Counted from the first letter of the stretch, positions 15,317 to 24,998 are shown. The stretch: 64,000 bases of DNA from Clostridium folliculivorans (GCF_024341905.1 NZ_BQXY01000001.1:1367127-1431126); one strand, 5' to 3'. Program-made: numbers and translations. Notes: a model not told the origin generated them from the letters alone.

Positions 15317-15469
15317 TAGAAAGTTTGAGTAATATAGTGTAGTTATTAAAGTAGTATTTTTAGTAATATAGATTACATTTCTATATATAAAAATAACTAT
15401 ATATGTAGAAATAAGATGAAAAAGTGTAGTTAATATAATTTTTTTATAGTTAGGGGTGGAAGTGATTCG

Positions 15470-16252
15470 ATGTACTGGGATAAATTAAAAATTGTATTCT
15501 TATCAGAATTGGTCAGTAGCAATGATGGATCAACAAATTGTCAAATAGCGAATTATATTTTAAGCCATATAGAAGAAGTTAAGCAATGTACCATCAGTGA
15601 ACTATCAAATAAGTGTCATGTGGCCAATAGTTCCATTAGCAGATTTTGCAAAGAAATGGGATTGAGTGATTTTACGGAGCTTAAAGATTTAATTAACACA
15701 ACATCCTTTCATTTTGATTTGTACTCGAATCATCAAAGTATCAATACACGTTCGTTGGACTTTGTTACAAGAGTAAAAGAGAGTTTGGATTTGGTTTCCG
15801 AATCCCTTAATTATGAGGTCCTTAATCAACTAGCAAAAGATATAGATTATTACGAAAAAATAGGAATCTTTGGTCTATTAAAAGCTGAAACAGCAGCGAT
15901 GAATTTACAAAGTGACTTATTAGTACTTGGAAAGGCAGCCTTGACCAAGGTATCTTTTAAGCAGCAGCTTGAGTATATAAAAAATGCAAATGATAAAGAT
16001 TTGATTATTATTTTCAGCTATACCGGTATTTATTTTGAGCATACTTTCCCGCGCAGAATACCAAAGCAGCAAACTAAGCCAAAGGTTTATTTTATTACAA
16101 GTGATTATAATTCAATGTCAAATAAATATTTTGATGAAGTGATTCGTTTTAAATCCTTGCAAGATTATGCATCCCATCCATTTCAACTTCAGTTAGTGAG
16201 TAGTTTAATTGCTCAAAATTATGCACATTATTTAACAAAAAAAAAGTTTTAA
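15470..16252 (+). CDS. MurR/RpiR-family transcriptional regulator
   Basis: This 260-residue regulator has an N-terminal HTH_6 domain (about residues 1-77; CTISELSNKCHVANSSISRF is the helix-turn-helix) and a C-terminal SIS-type sugar-phosphate-binding domain (about 105-250; IGIFGLLKAETAAMNL and DLIIIFSYTG match SIS motifs). It probably senses a phosphosugar-like ligand. The gene is followed by a terminator and then by the DJ-1/YczE/NIPSNAP operon in the same direction, which is its likely target; this is inference from position. Confidence 0.85.
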   Translation: MYWDKLKIVFLSELVSSNDGSTNCQIANYILSHIEEVKQCTISELSNKCHVANSSISRFCKEMGLSDFTELKDLINTTSFHFDLYSNHQSINTRSLDFVTRVKESLDLVSESLNYEVLNQLAKDIDYYEKIGIFGLLKAETAAMNLQSDLLVLGKAALTKVSFKQQLEYIKNANDKDLIIIFSYTGIYFEHTFPRRIPKQQTKPKVYFITSDYNSMSNKYFDEVIRFKSLQDYASHPFQLQLVSSLIAQNYAHYLTKKKF

Positions 16253-16256
16253 AAGG

Positions 16257-16294
16257 CAACCAGCAGATTACCGATATCAGCTGGTTGTTTTTTT
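16257..16294 (+). terminator. Rho-independent terminator of the RpiR gene
   Basis: CAACCAGC / GCTGGTTG 8-bp stem with a 14-base loop, followed by a T8 run. Confidence 0.85.
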
Positions 16295-16315
16295 ATTTAA
16301 ATCAATAAAAATTGA

Positions 16316-16334
16316 ATTTCCTAAATTGGGAAAT
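16316..16334. promoter_or_regulatory. Candidate operator of the DJ-1 operon
   Basis: The inverted repeat ATTTCC-TAAATTG-GGAAAT is placed 26 bp upstream of a TATAAT -10 box at 16361-16366 that has no good -35 (TAGGGT). An inverted repeat at this place suits an activator, most simply the RpiR protein encoded next door. Confidence 0.45.
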
Positions 16335-16406
16335 CTATAGGGTGGAGAAACTGAAGTAAGTATAATCAAGGTATAAACAAAACAAATAAAAGAAAGGAAG
16401 ATCAAA

Positions 16407-16973
16407 ATGAAAAAAATTGCAGTATTTTTAGCTGAAGGATTTGAAGAAGGAGAATCTCTATTTGTAGTTGATATTTTAAGAAGAGCAGGTTTTCAATGTG
16501 ATTCTGTAAGCATTGTTGGAGAAATGGTAAAAGGGTCTCATGATATAGTTGTAAAAGCTGATAAAATCATCAGTGATGAAATTAAAGAGTATGACATGAT
16601 AGTTTTACCTGGTGGAATGCCTGGTGCAGCAAATTTAAGAGATGATGAAAGGGTAATCGAACTGGTTAGATATTTTGACAAAGCTCCGGAAAAATTTGTT
16701 GCAGCTATATGTGCGGCACCAATGGTTCTTGAAAGAGCAGGAATTATTAAGGGACGAACTATTACCTCATATGTAGGAGAAAAATATACTACTCTTTTAA
16801 AAGAAGCAAATTATGTAGAAGATATTGTTGCAATAGATGATCATTTAATCACCAGCAGAGGACCTGCCACCACATTACCTTTTGCTTATGCATTAGTAGA
16901 TGCATTAGGGGGAGACAGTAACGTTTTAAAACAAGGTATGCTTTACAACATGGTAAGAGAGCGCGGTTTTTAA
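16407..16973 (+). CDS. DJ-1/PfpI family protein
   Basis: This 188-residue protein of the DJ-1/ThiJ/PfpI superfamily has an early acidic residue in LAEGFEEGE (about Glu14-17), DMIVLPGGMPGAANL, and the nucleophile-elbow Cys in AAICAAP (about residue 108). Members act as deglycase/glyoxalase-like or chaperone proteins; many annotated ThiJ proteins have unknown function. ATG 16407 follows AAAGGAAG. It is the first gene of a tight operon and overlaps the next by 1 bp. A truncated paralogue lies at 17960. Confidence 0.87.
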   Translation: MKKIAVFLAEGFEEGESLFVVDILRRAGFQCDSVSIVGEMVKGSHDIVVKADKIISDEIKEYDMIVLPGGMPGAANLRDDERVIELVRYFDKAPEKFVAAICAAPMVLERAGIIKGRTITSYVGEKYTTLLKEANYVEDIVAIDDHLITSRGPATTLPFAYALVDALGGDSNVLKQGMLYNMVRERGF

Positions 16974-17632
16974 TGGATAAGATGATGGGGGAAAATGGCT
17001 TAATTAAGAGAGTTTTGATGCTGGTTTTTGGAATACTAATTTCCTCCTTTGGTATGGCGCTGCTCATAAAAGCTAGCTTAGGACAAAGTACAGTATCTGG
17101 AATCAGTTATAATATCTCATTAATTACAAAAATGAAAACTGGTACAGTTGTGGGGATTATTAACTACATATGCTTTGTTGGACAGATTATTTTATTAAAG
17201 AAGGAATTTAAACCTATACAAGCAGTACAGTTAGTTGCTACAACATTTTTCAGCAGTGTCTTAAATATTTATTTATACAACATACCTTTTATTGCGAATA
17301 TCACTATTGGCAATTATGGATTAAAAGTTGTTGTATTGTTGTCTGGTATAGTGTGCATGGCTTATGGAGTAAGCTTAATGATGGTAGCAAATTTGACCTT
17401 TTTACCTTTTGAAGGCTTTTGTAAGGCAATTTCAACAAAATTAAATAAACCCTTTGGAACAGTAAGGGTCTATGTAGATGTAGCTTTTGTAATTATTTCA
17501 CTTTGTATAATATCTATATATAAAATACCTAATATCTCTGTTCGTGAAGGAACAATTGTTTATACGTTTTTATTTGGAAACTTAACAAATATTTTTATGA
17601 AATCAATGAAAAAGAAAGTAGTGGAGGGATAA
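16973..17632 (+). CDS. YczE/YyaS/YitT-type membrane protein
   Basis: This 219-residue integral membrane protein has five to six spans and the YczE-family features FGMALLIKASLGQSTVSG near residue 28 and NLTFLPFEGFCKAIS in the centre. Molecular role unknown; B. subtilis YczE affects lipopeptide production. The start ATG overlaps the DJ-1 stop (TAATG), showing translational coupling. Confidence 0.78.
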   Translation: MDKMMGENGLIKRVLMLVFGILISSFGMALLIKASLGQSTVSGISYNISLITKMKTGTVVGIINYICFVGQIILLKKEFKPIQAVQLVATTFFSSVLNIYLYNIPFIANITIGNYGLKVVVLLSGIVCMAYGVSLMMVANLTFLPFEGFCKAISTKLNKPFGTVRVYVDVAFVIISLCIISIYKIPNISVREGTIVYTFLFGNLTNIFMKSMKKKVVEG

Positions 17633-17634
17633 TA

Positions 17635-17943
17635 ATGGTTACTTGTTATATGAAATTTGCAATTGACCCATACAAGCTAAATGAGTTTGAAATTTATGCT
17701 AAAAGATGGATGTCCATCATCAAGCGTATGGGAGGAGAACATCATGGATTTTTCATGCCATATGAAGGCGGCAGCAATAATATAGCATATTCATTATTTA
17801 CTTTTCCAAGTTTAGGTATATATGAAGAATATCGTAACAAACTTCGTACAGATGAGGAAAGTCAGGCAAATCTAGCATATGCAAGGGAAACAAGATGTCT
17901 TATCAGTTATGAAAGAAGCTTCATGCGTCCGGTTTTTGAATAG
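17635..17943 (+). CDS. NIPSNAP family protein
   Basis: This is a 102-residue ferredoxin-like alpha+beta barrel protein. MVTCYMKFAIDPYKLNEFE at the start, MGGEHHGFFMPYEGGSNN and the RSFMRPVFE end are typical NIPSNAP traits. It is cytoplasmic and of unknown biochemical function. It begins 2 bp after the membrane protein stop with GGAGGG, in the same operon. Confidence 0.82.
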   Translation: MVTCYMKFAIDPYKLNEFEIYAKRWMSIIKRMGGEHHGFFMPYEGGSNNIAYSLFTFPSLGIYEEYRNKLRTDEESQANLAYARETRCLISYERSFMRPVFE

Positions 17944-17959
17944 AAAAGGGAAGAATGAT

Positions 17960-18361
17960 ATGTTGATTTTACCTGGAGGGTTACCTGGAGCTGCAAATCT
18001 AGCCGCAGATGAAAGAGTAATAGATTTAGTAAAATATTTTAATAAACAAAATAAATTTATTGTAGCAATCTGTGCCGCCCCTACAGTTTTAGCAAAAGCA
18101 GGCATTATTGATGGCAGGATTATTACAGCTTATTCTGGATACGAGACAAAATTATTGGGCTGCCATTTTGTAGAAAACAATGTTGTGATAGACAATAATA
18201 TTATTACCAGCAGGGGGCTTGCAACCCCATATCCCTTTGCCTATAAAATTGCTGAAATATTAAGAAAAGATACCACAGAGTTAAGAGAACGGATGCTTAT
18301 AATTTGGCTAGAGGAAAATAAAGGTACTAATGAGAGGATGAGTGAAAATGAGTCTAATTAA
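17960..18361 (+). pseudogene. DJ-1/PfpI paralogue lacking its N-terminal third
   Basis: Starting at an ATG in MLILPGGLPGAANL, this frame aligns with residues ~64-188 of the DJ-1 protein at 16407 and keeps the Cys elbow AAICAAP, but lacks the first ~60 residues with the acidic active-site residue. Upstream bases in the same frame code NIPSNAP out of register, so the missing part was deleted, not shifted. AAAAGGG precedes the ATG, so a short product may be made, probably inactive. It overlaps the next gene. Confidence 0.7.
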
Positions 18362-19288
18362 TTCCATGCAAAGTGTATTATGCATTCTGTTAATGATATC
18401 AGTAGGTTACTTTTTTAGCCGCATAGGGTGGTTTAATGATGGAACAGCAAAGCTCTTTTCTAAAATTGTAGTCAATATAGCAGTACCTGGCTATATGATT
18501 TCAAATTTAATGGCCACCTATGATAGGTCAAAACTTATTTGTTTAGCCGGGGGAGTATTAATACCTTACACTCAATGATTATATGCTATGTATTAGGTAC
18601 ATTAATAGCCAAAGCTATTAAACTTCCTTCAAACAGAAGAGGAATATTTGCAGCTACCATATCAATTTCCAATACTCTTTTTGTTGGGTTGCCTGTTAAT
18701 GTGGCACTTTTTGGAGACAGTAGTATTCCCTTTGTATTCATTTACTTTATAGCTAATATGAGCTTGTTCTGGACTATAGGAGCTTATGGAATAAGCAGAG
18801 ATGGTGGAAGAAAAGGTAATATTTTTTCAAAAGAAAACCTTAAAAAGATGGTTTCTCCGCCTTTATGTACATTTATTATTGCTGTTATATTGATTTTTCT
18901 TGAAGCCAACTTACCAAAATTTCTTATGGATACCTTTAAGTATATGGGGAATATGCTGACGCCGTTATCAATGTTGTATATTGGTATCACTATATACAAT
19001 ATTGATTTTAAGGAAATGAAATGGGACAAGTCAATGTCACTTATAGTGATTGGACGATTTGTAATTTCTCCGCTGCTGGTATTTTTTTTATGCTCTTCTG
19101 TAGTAATGCCAGTGTTAATGAAAAAAGTATTTATCATTCAATCTGCAATGCCGGCCATGTCTGTAACCTCAGTACTTGCTGAAGCTGGCGGAGGAGACCA
19201 TAAATATGCTGCTATAGTTACAACAATGACCACCATTGCCACCCTACTTTTTTTACCTATATATATAATATTGTTGAGTAAAGTTTAA
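18342..19288 (+). pseudogene. AEC-family transporter disrupted by a frameshift
   Basis: Two overlapping frames together make one auxin-efflux-carrier-type permease of usual length (~310 residues, ten spans). Frame 1 starts at GTG 18342 or ATG 18348 (SLINSMQSVLCILLMISVGY) and runs to LAGGVLIP. The second frame resumes at SMIICYVLGTLIAKAIKLP and ends with PIYIILLSKV at 19288. The shift lies around 18560-18570 (near ATACCTTACACTC). AEC carriers export or import organic acids, so the operon may have included a carboxylate permease. Either a true mutation or an assembly indel. Confidence 0.75.
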
Positions 19289-19303
19289 TTGGAAATTAAA
19301 ATG

Positions 19304-19345
19304 AAATCCTCCTAAGTGGCTACTTTTGAAATCGGGAGGTTTTAT
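19304..19345 (+). terminator. Weak terminator after the AEC gene
   Basis: CCTCC (19308-19312) pairs with GGAGG (19335-19339), with AAGT/ACTT pairing inside the loop, followed by TTTTATTATTT. Confidence 0.5.
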
Positions 19346-19392
19346 TATTTAAGGTTTATGTTTTTATTTTCTAATTTTTTATTTATAATTAT

Positions 19393-19490
19393 AGATGTAC
19401 CACTTCGTAATAAAACTTATTATTTTTAAATTCTCTCACCAAAACCCGTGAGAGTTTTAAAAATAGGTTTCGATTCGAACTGGTACATCT
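19393..19490. repeat. ~97-bp palindromic element R1
   Basis: It starts AGATGTACCACTTCG and ends CGAACTGGTACATCT; the centre has a CTCTCAC...GTGAGAG stem with AAAATA/TATTTT arms. The whole 98 bp can fold into one long imperfect hairpin. It is the same family and orientation as 34597 and 36541, and opposite in orientation to 50753 and 52501. The remaining A+T-rich spacer to 19758 shows no gene. Confidence 0.75.
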
Positions 19491-19758
19491 TTATAAGTAA
19501 AAGGAAGAGTTACAAGTTTTCTGAAAATATGAGAGTAGTATCAATAAGTAAATTTGACAATTGATTACGTTAAAAAGAATCTATATATATTTAAGACACA
19601 ATGTTCTTTTATGATGAATTGGCAACAAAGTAATTAACGGATTATGCACAGTTGCAATAAATCATAGATCACATAGATTATATGTAGTCTATGTATAAAA
19701 TGAATAAAAATTCAGTGTATAGGAATGTACACTAGATACTTTGAGGAGGTATAATTTT

Positions 19759-20124
19759 ATGGAAAAGTATACAAGAGAAGAACTGGAAGAGGCATTACAA
19801 GTTGTAGTTTCAACTATTAGTAACTGTGAAAAGATGCAGCCCAAATTTGCAGAAGGAACCTCACAGCACACACTACTCAAGAATAGAATAAAAGCACTTT
19901 ATATATCAAAAGCATTGGTAACAGATGAAGATATAACTGACAAATATACAAAAGAAGAATTGCTAAAAGCACAACCCCCAGTAGCTTCAGTTATCAGCAA
20001 ATGTGAAAAAGCACAGTTAAAGGCTAAAGAGGGTACCGCTCAGCACACTCGCCTTAAAAAGATAATAAAAGCAATGTATATTTCGAAAGAATTATTAGCT
20101 GATGAAATTAGTAGAAGAGGATAA
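19759..20124 (+). CDS. Small protein with tandem ~60-residue repeat
   Basis: This 121-residue soluble, charged protein consists of two copies of one module. Copy 1 starts YTREELEEAL and contains CEKMQPKFAEGTSQHTLLKN; copy 2 starts YTKEELLKAQ and contains CEKAQLKAKEGTAQHTRLKK. Each ends with IKA(L/M)YISK. It is probably all-helical. I do not recognise a named function. ATG 19759 follows TTGAGGAGG at 8 bp. It is preceded by a long A+T-rich leader with no clear promoter. Confidence 0.7.
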   Translation: MEKYTREELEEALQVVVSTISNCEKMQPKFAEGTSQHTLLKNRIKALYISKALVTDEDITDKYTKEELLKAQPPVASVISKCEKAQLKAKEGTAQHTRLKKIIKAMYISKELLADEISRRG

Positions 20125-20259
20125 TTCGCATTGTGTTTCGTTGACGTGCTGGTTATTTTTTGTTAGCATTATATCACCAAAACAGAAGAGTTAATATTAA
20201 AATGCGGTGCAAAAATGTAACAATATATCCAAGTAAGGATTCATATAAAAGGTGAATAT

Positions 20260-20568
20260 ATGACAAATGTTATGAATGAAGAATTAATTTATGAAATACT
20301 TTCAGTTGTTGAAGAAATCCCGGAAGGGAAAGTAGCTACATATGGACAAATTGCCAGACTTATTGGTAGAGACAAAAATGCGCGACTTGTTGGAAAGGTC
20401 CTTAGCCATGCAGAACTTTATGGTGGATACCCATGTCATCGTGTAGTAAATCATGCTGGAAGACTAGCACCAGGGTGGCAGGAACAACGATTTCTGCTAT
20501 TAGAAGAAGGTGTATCCTTTAAAGATGAGAATCATGTTGATATGAAGAAAAATCAATGGGACTGTTAG
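20260..20568 (+). CDS. MGMT-family (alkyltransferase-like) DNA-binding protein
   Basis: This 102-residue protein contains only the C-terminal DNA-binding domain of O6-alkylguanine-DNA alkyltransferase: GKVATYGQIARLIGRDKNARLVG is the helix-turn-helix region, and YPCHRVVNHAG carries the acceptor-Cys motif PCHRV. Short alkyltransferase-like proteins often have Trp there; here Cys is kept, so direct methyl transfer is possible. ATG 20260 follows AAAGGTGA. Single gene ended by a strong terminator. Confidence 0.86.
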   Translation: MTNVMNEELIYEILSVVEEIPEGKVATYGQIARLIGRDKNARLVGKVLSHAELYGGYPCHRVVNHAGRLAPGWQEQRFLLLEEGVSFKDENHVDMKKNQWDC

Positions 20569-20616
20569 GACTGTTATTATATTTCTTATTCATTAATTTA
20601 TCTCCAGATAATCTTT

Positions 20617-20646
20617 AGCAAGCTATACTTAGCTTGCTTTTTTTTA
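20617..20646 (+). terminator. Terminator of the MGMT-like gene
   Basis: AGCAAGCT-ATACTT-AGCTTGCT is a perfect 8-bp stem followed by T9. The following gap to 20925 is A+T-rich and holds the nucleotidase leader; TTAACA motifs near 20755 and 20796 faintly recall Pho-box half-sites, not proven. Confidence 0.88.
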
Positions 20647-20925
20647 TTTTAATACGATTTACAATGGTGCCTACGCTTAAATGTTTTAAAATATAGTATT
20701 ATTATTTTTTTCTTGTAACAAAATAATAATACTAATAAATATGTAATCGCTTTCTTAACATTTTGATAGAAATATATTAAGAATAATTAATAACAGTTAA
20801 CATAATGTACAAGGAAAATAGTGGTAAAATGTGTTATTATGAATTTTGGAAGTATATTCCAAATATAATAGAGTAGGATGTCCACTAATTGGATATTCAG
20901 AAACTAGGAAAAGTAGGGGGAGAAA

Positions 20926-23900
20926 ATGTTAAATTCTATCAGGAAAGTTAAGGGATTTATTACTCTAGCACTGTCTACAGTGATGACATTTAGTATGATT
21001 GGTCCGATAAATGTCATGGCAGACACCACTAACAAAAGTGAAAAAGCTATAAGTACAAATGCAAATAGTCAGCTTTTAGCAGTAGGTAACGATAAACTAA
21101 CACTACAAATTCTTGCCACATCAGATAGTCATGGAAGATTTTTACCTTATGATTATGCGATAAATGCAGCGGATACTACAGGTAGTTTAGCTCAAGTTTA
21201 CACTGCAGTGAAGGAGCTTAGAAGCAAAAATCCTAACAATACTATTCTTATAGACAATGGAGACACAATACAGGACAATTCAGAAAGCTTATTTGTAAAT
21301 GGTAAATCCAATCCTATGATAGCCGCTATGAATATTATGGGCTATGATACTTTAACCTATGGAAATCATGAATTTAACTATGGCATTCCAGCATTAAAAA
21401 ATGTTATGAGTCAGTTCAAAGGAAAAACACTTTGTGGTAATGTTTACAATCAAGATGGTTCAAGACTTGCAGCACCTTATACAATAGTTGAAAGAAGTGG
21501 AGTTAAGGTCGGAATAATAGGTATGGTAACTCCAAACATAAAGAGATGGGATTCTGTAAATCTTGAAGGCTACAAGGTTACAAATCCAATAGATGAAACA
21601 AAAAAAGCAATAGAAGAGCTTAAAAAGCAAAATGTTGATGTAATAGTTGCTGCAGAGCATATGGGAGAGACAGGAGAATATAATGAGCCAGGATCAGGGG
21701 CAATAGATGTTCTTTCTCAGTGTCCTGAAATAGATGCTTTTATAGCTGGACATTATCACTCAAGAATAGCAGGAGATTATTATTACAACAACGCAATATA
21801 TACTTTAAATAGTAATGGTACAGTTACAGCAACATTACAAGATGGAAGCACAAAGAATTCAAATATGGAAGCTTACACTGAAGCTAAACAAAAAGGAACT
21901 GTAATAGTAGAACCTAATAAGTGGGATAAGAGTCTTTCACAGATAAATATTAGTGTTACAAAAAATGATAAAGAAAAGTATGTTATTGAAAATAGAGAAA
22001 CTGATATAACTACTAAAGTATATGACATGGCTACAAAGACTGCAGTAAATTATCAGCCTGATGCAGAATTAACTGAAGCACTTCAATCTTATCATAAGAT
22101 AGCAATTGATGATGCTAACACACCAATAGGAACTTTAAAAGGTGGAGATTTAGCTCCAAAGGATGAAATCAAGGGTATTAGCGATTCTAAGCTTAAGCCA
22201 ACAGCTATGATTGATTTAATAAATAAAGTTCAAATGTATTACGGTGAGAAGATTGCAGGACACAAAATAGATGTATCTGCAGCAGCTATGTTTAAAGATA
22301 CTCAGAATATAGCAGAAGGACAAATAAAGAAATGTGATACAGCAAATATATATCAGTTTGACAATACTTTATATGTATTAAAGATAACTGGTGAACAGCT
22401 TAAAAAGTATATGGAATGGTCAGCAAACTACTATAATACCTTTAAGCCAGGGGATTTAACTGTTTCTTTTAATGCTGCAATACCAGGTTATAACTATGAT
22501 ATGTTCTATGGAGTTAAGTATAAAGTAGATATATCAAAGGAGCCAGGCAGCAGAATAGTTAATTTAACTAAAGCTGATGGTGCTGCAATAGGAGACTCAG
22601 AAGTATTGTACATGACTGTAAATAACTATAGAGCAACTACTCAGCTTACAAAACCAGGTATTAAACCAGCTGCTGTTTACTCAGCAAGTGATAGCTTGCC
22701 TGTAATCATCGGTCAATCAGAAAAGACAAATGGTCTTGGTGACGGAAGAATAAGAGATCTTATTGGAAGTTATATTCAAAATGTTAAAGGCGGAACAATT
22801 ACTCCAGAATGTGATAATAACTGGAGCTTAACAGGTTACTATTTTAACACTTATGAAAGAGGCTTAGCGGTTAAATATATAAATAGCGGTGCTATAGCTC
22901 TTGCACAATACAATGGTAAAGCAATCACTATGGATGATGTAAATAAGGCTATGAATCCAAATGGTGATAAGGTTATAGATGTAGTTTCCTTCAACGACTT
23001 CCATGGAAACTTAGCAGAAGATACAAGTGCTAGTGGAAAGAACCTTGGAATGTCTAAGTTTGTAGCTGCTATAAATGAATATAAAGCTGTAAATCCAAAC
23101 ACAGTAGTTGTTTCAGCAGGAGATAACTATCAAGGAAGCGCTATGTCTAACCTTACTTATGGGGCACCAGTTTCTGAAATGTTTAAACAACTTGGAGTTG
23201 TAGCTTCAGCAGTAGGTAACCATGAATTTGATTGGGGTATCGATAAGATAGCTCCTTGGGCTAAAGATGGAAACTTTGATTTCCTAGCTTCAAACATTTA
23301 TGATAAAAAGACTGGTGAGCCAGTAGCATGGGCAAAACCATATAAAATGGTTACAGTTGATGGAGTAAAGATAGGCTTTGTAGGAATAACAACACAAGAA
23401 ACTGCATTTAAAACTAAGCCTGAAATCGTAGCAGGACTTGAATTTAGAGATCCAGCTACATCAGCAAAAGTATGGGCTGACAAGTTAAAGAGCGGAAGCC
23501 TTCCAGAAGGAAAAGCAGATGTTGTTATTGCTCTTACTCATATAGGAGCTGCACAAGATGCAAAGGGAAATATTACTGGAGAAGTTGTAGACACTGGTTT
23601 ATGCAATGTTGAAAGCTTAGATGCTGTAATAACATCACATACTCATAATCCAGTAAGCGGCTATGTAAATAATAAGCCAGTAGTTCAAGCTTATTATGCA
23701 GGAAGATCCTTAGCTGATCTTTCAATAGTTATAGATAAGAATACAGGAAAGCTAAAGAGTATAACACCAAATCTAGACAGTGTATATAAGAGAAAAGCAC
23801 AGATAACTCCAGATACCACTGCACAAGCTACTTACAATAAGTATTATACAGAGCTTCAACCAAAGCTTGAAAAGGTAGAAGGCTATACAGATACAGAATT

Positions 23901-24672
23901 AACCCATGATAGATACGCAGAAGGAACTTCTTTACTTGGTCAATGGGTAACTGATGTTATGAGAAAAGCAGTAGGAGTTCAAATAGGTATAACAAACGGT
24001 GGAGGCCTAAGAACTTCTATAGCAGCAGGAAAGATAACAATGGGTAATCTATACGAAGTAATGCCATTTGACAACACTCTAGTTAAGATGAACCTAAAAG
24101 GATCAGATCTAAAGAGAGTAATTGAAAATGGTATAATGAACACTAGTGTAGGCTGGGTTCAAGTATCAGGAATAAAAGTATACTACGACAAAGACGCAAA
24201 AGCAGGAAGCAGAATAACTGCAATGTTCTTAGAAGACGGAACTCCAGTAGACATGAACAAATCCTACTCTGTAGTTACAAATGATTTCATGGCAACAGGC
24301 GGAGATCAATACGACTTCACAGGAGCACAAAACGTTTATGACACAGGAATTCCAATAAGAGACAGCCTAGCAAGTGCCCTAGAAGCATTAGGCTCAAAAC
24401 ATTTAGTTGTAACTGATGCAAAGCCACTAGTAGCTGGAATAGCACCTGCAAACAACGGTGGCTCAAATAATGGAAATAACTCTAACGGAAATACAAACAC
24501 AGGAAGCGGCACAACAGCACCAACATCCGGAACTTCAATATCAAATCTTCCTAAGACAGGATCAACAATAGATTCAAATGTACTTTTAGGAGTTGGCGGA
24601 GTTGTAGTAGTACTAGGAGCTGCAATGTTTGTGGTTAGTAAGAGAAAGAAAAGAGAAGATGAAGCAGCTTAA
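20926..24672 (+). CDS. Cell-wall-anchored bifunctional 2',3'-cyclic phosphodiesterase / 5'-nucleotidase
   Basis: This 1248-residue surface enzyme has a signal peptide (about 1-32) and then two full metallophosphatase + 5'-nucleotidase-C units. Unit 1 (about 55-660) is CpdB-like: ILATSDSHGRFLPYD, DNGDTIQ, YGNHEFNYG, GHYHSR. Unit 2 (about 685-1170) is UshA-like: VVSFNDFHGNL, SAGDNYQGS, VGNHEFDWG, TSHTHNP. An Asn/Gly/Thr linker, LPKTG (about 1208-1212), hydrophobic span and KRKKRE tail form a sortase signal. It scavenges phosphate and nucleosides from extracellular nucleotides. ATG follows GTAGGGGGAG. Monocistronic, with a terminator after it. Confidence 0.92.
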   Translation: MLNSIRKVKGFITLALSTVMTFSMIGPINVMADTTNKSEKAISTNANSQLLAVGNDKLTLQILATSDSHGRFLPYDYAINAADTTGSLAQVYTAVKELRSKNPNNTILIDNGDTIQDNSESLFVNGKSNPMIAAMNIMGYDTLTYGNHEFNYGIPALKNVMSQFKGKTLCGNVYNQDGSRLAAPYTIVERSGVKVGIIGMVTPNIKRWDSVNLEGYKVTNPIDETKKAIEELKKQNVDVIVAAEHMGETGEYNEPGSGAIDVLSQCPEIDAFIAGHYHSRIAGDYYYNNAIYTLNSNGTVTATLQDGSTKNSNMEAYTEAKQKGTVIVEPNKWDKSLSQINISVTKNDKEKYVIENRETDITTKVYDMATKTAVNYQPDAELTEALQSYHKIAIDDANTPIGTLKGGDLAPKDEIKGISDSKLKPTAMIDLINKVQMYYGEKIAGHKIDVSAAAMFKDTQNIAEGQIKKCDTANIYQFDNTLYVLKITGEQLKKYMEWSANYYNTFKPGDLTVSFNAAIPGYNYDMFYGVKYKVDISKEPGSRIVNLTKADGAAIGDSEVLYMTVNNYRATTQLTKPGIKPAAVYSASDSLPVIIGQSEKTNGLGDGRIRDLIGSYIQNVKGGTITPECDNNWSLTGYYFNTYERGLAVKYINSGAIALAQYNGKAITMDDVNKAMNPNGDKVIDVVSFNDFHGNLAEDTSASGKNLGMSKFVAAINEYKAVNPNTVVVSAGDNYQGSAMSNLTYGAPVSEMFKQLGVVASAVGNHEFDWGIDKIAPWAKDGNFDFLASNIYDKKTGEPVAWAKPYKMVTVDGVKIGFVGITTQETAFKTKPEIVAGLEFRDPATSAKVWADKLKSGSLPEGKADVVIALTHIGAAQDAKGNITGEVVDTGLCNVESLDAVITSHTHNPVSGYVNNKPVVQAYYAGRSLADLSIVIDKNTGKLKSITPNLDSVYKRKAQITPDTTAQATYNKYYTELQPKLEKVEGYTDTELTHDRYAEGTSLLGQWVTDVMRKAVGVQIGITNGGGLRTSIAAGKITMGNLYEVMPFDNTLVKMNLKGSDLKRVIENGIMNTSVGWVQVSGIKVYYDKDAKAGSRITAMFLEDGTPVDMNKSYSVVTNDFMATGGDQYDFTGAQNVYDTGIPIRDSLASALEALGSKHLVVTDAKPLVAGIAPANNGGSNNGNNSNGNTNTGSGTTAPTSGTSISNLPKTGSTIDSNVLLGVGGVVVVLGAAMFVVSKRKKREDEAA

Positions 24673-24689
24673 GAATTAAAGAAGAACTG

Positions 24690-24728
24690 CAGCACATTGA
24701 TGGGAGATTGATGTGCTGTGTTTTTTTT
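24690..24728 (+). terminator. Terminator of the nucleotidase gene
   Basis: CAGCACAT / ATGTGCTG 8-bp stem then TG and T8. Confidence 0.85.
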
Positions 24729-24837
24729 GTGTGTATAGGTGGATTTTAAAGGTTTAGCGTTATAAATTAATTAAATTTGTAGTGCTTTTTAGAGGATTTA
24801 AAAAAGAAGAGTCTTATATCAAAGGCTTTGAAGATTT

Positions 24838-24895
24838 TTAAGTAAATATTGAAGTGTGCTTTATGTTCCCTCAGACCAAATAAGTTTGAGGGAAT
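24838..24895. repeat. Hairpin repeat, left copy flanking the TetR-ABC unit
   Basis: TTAAGTAAATATTGAAGTGT, then GTTCCCTCAGAC...GTTTGAGGGAAT forming a stem. It is near-identical to 30041-30096 in the same orientation. The two copies bracket the TetR and ABC exporter genes. The remaining bases up to 24998 show no gene. Confidence 0.7.
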
Positions 24896-24998
24896 TTTGC
24901 TTTATGGTATATAAATAATACCCAGAACTAAGGATATTTACATAAAACTTTGGAATTCTACAGATGAGAAATAAAGATTGAATTCTTTATTGCCGTAA

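Noticed and set aside
17879..18361. Longer start for the second DJ-1 copy at 17879
   Set aside because: The added 27 residues overlap the NIPSNAP gene in another frame and do not resemble a DJ-1 N-terminus; the Met in MLILPGG at 17960 has a purine-rich site.
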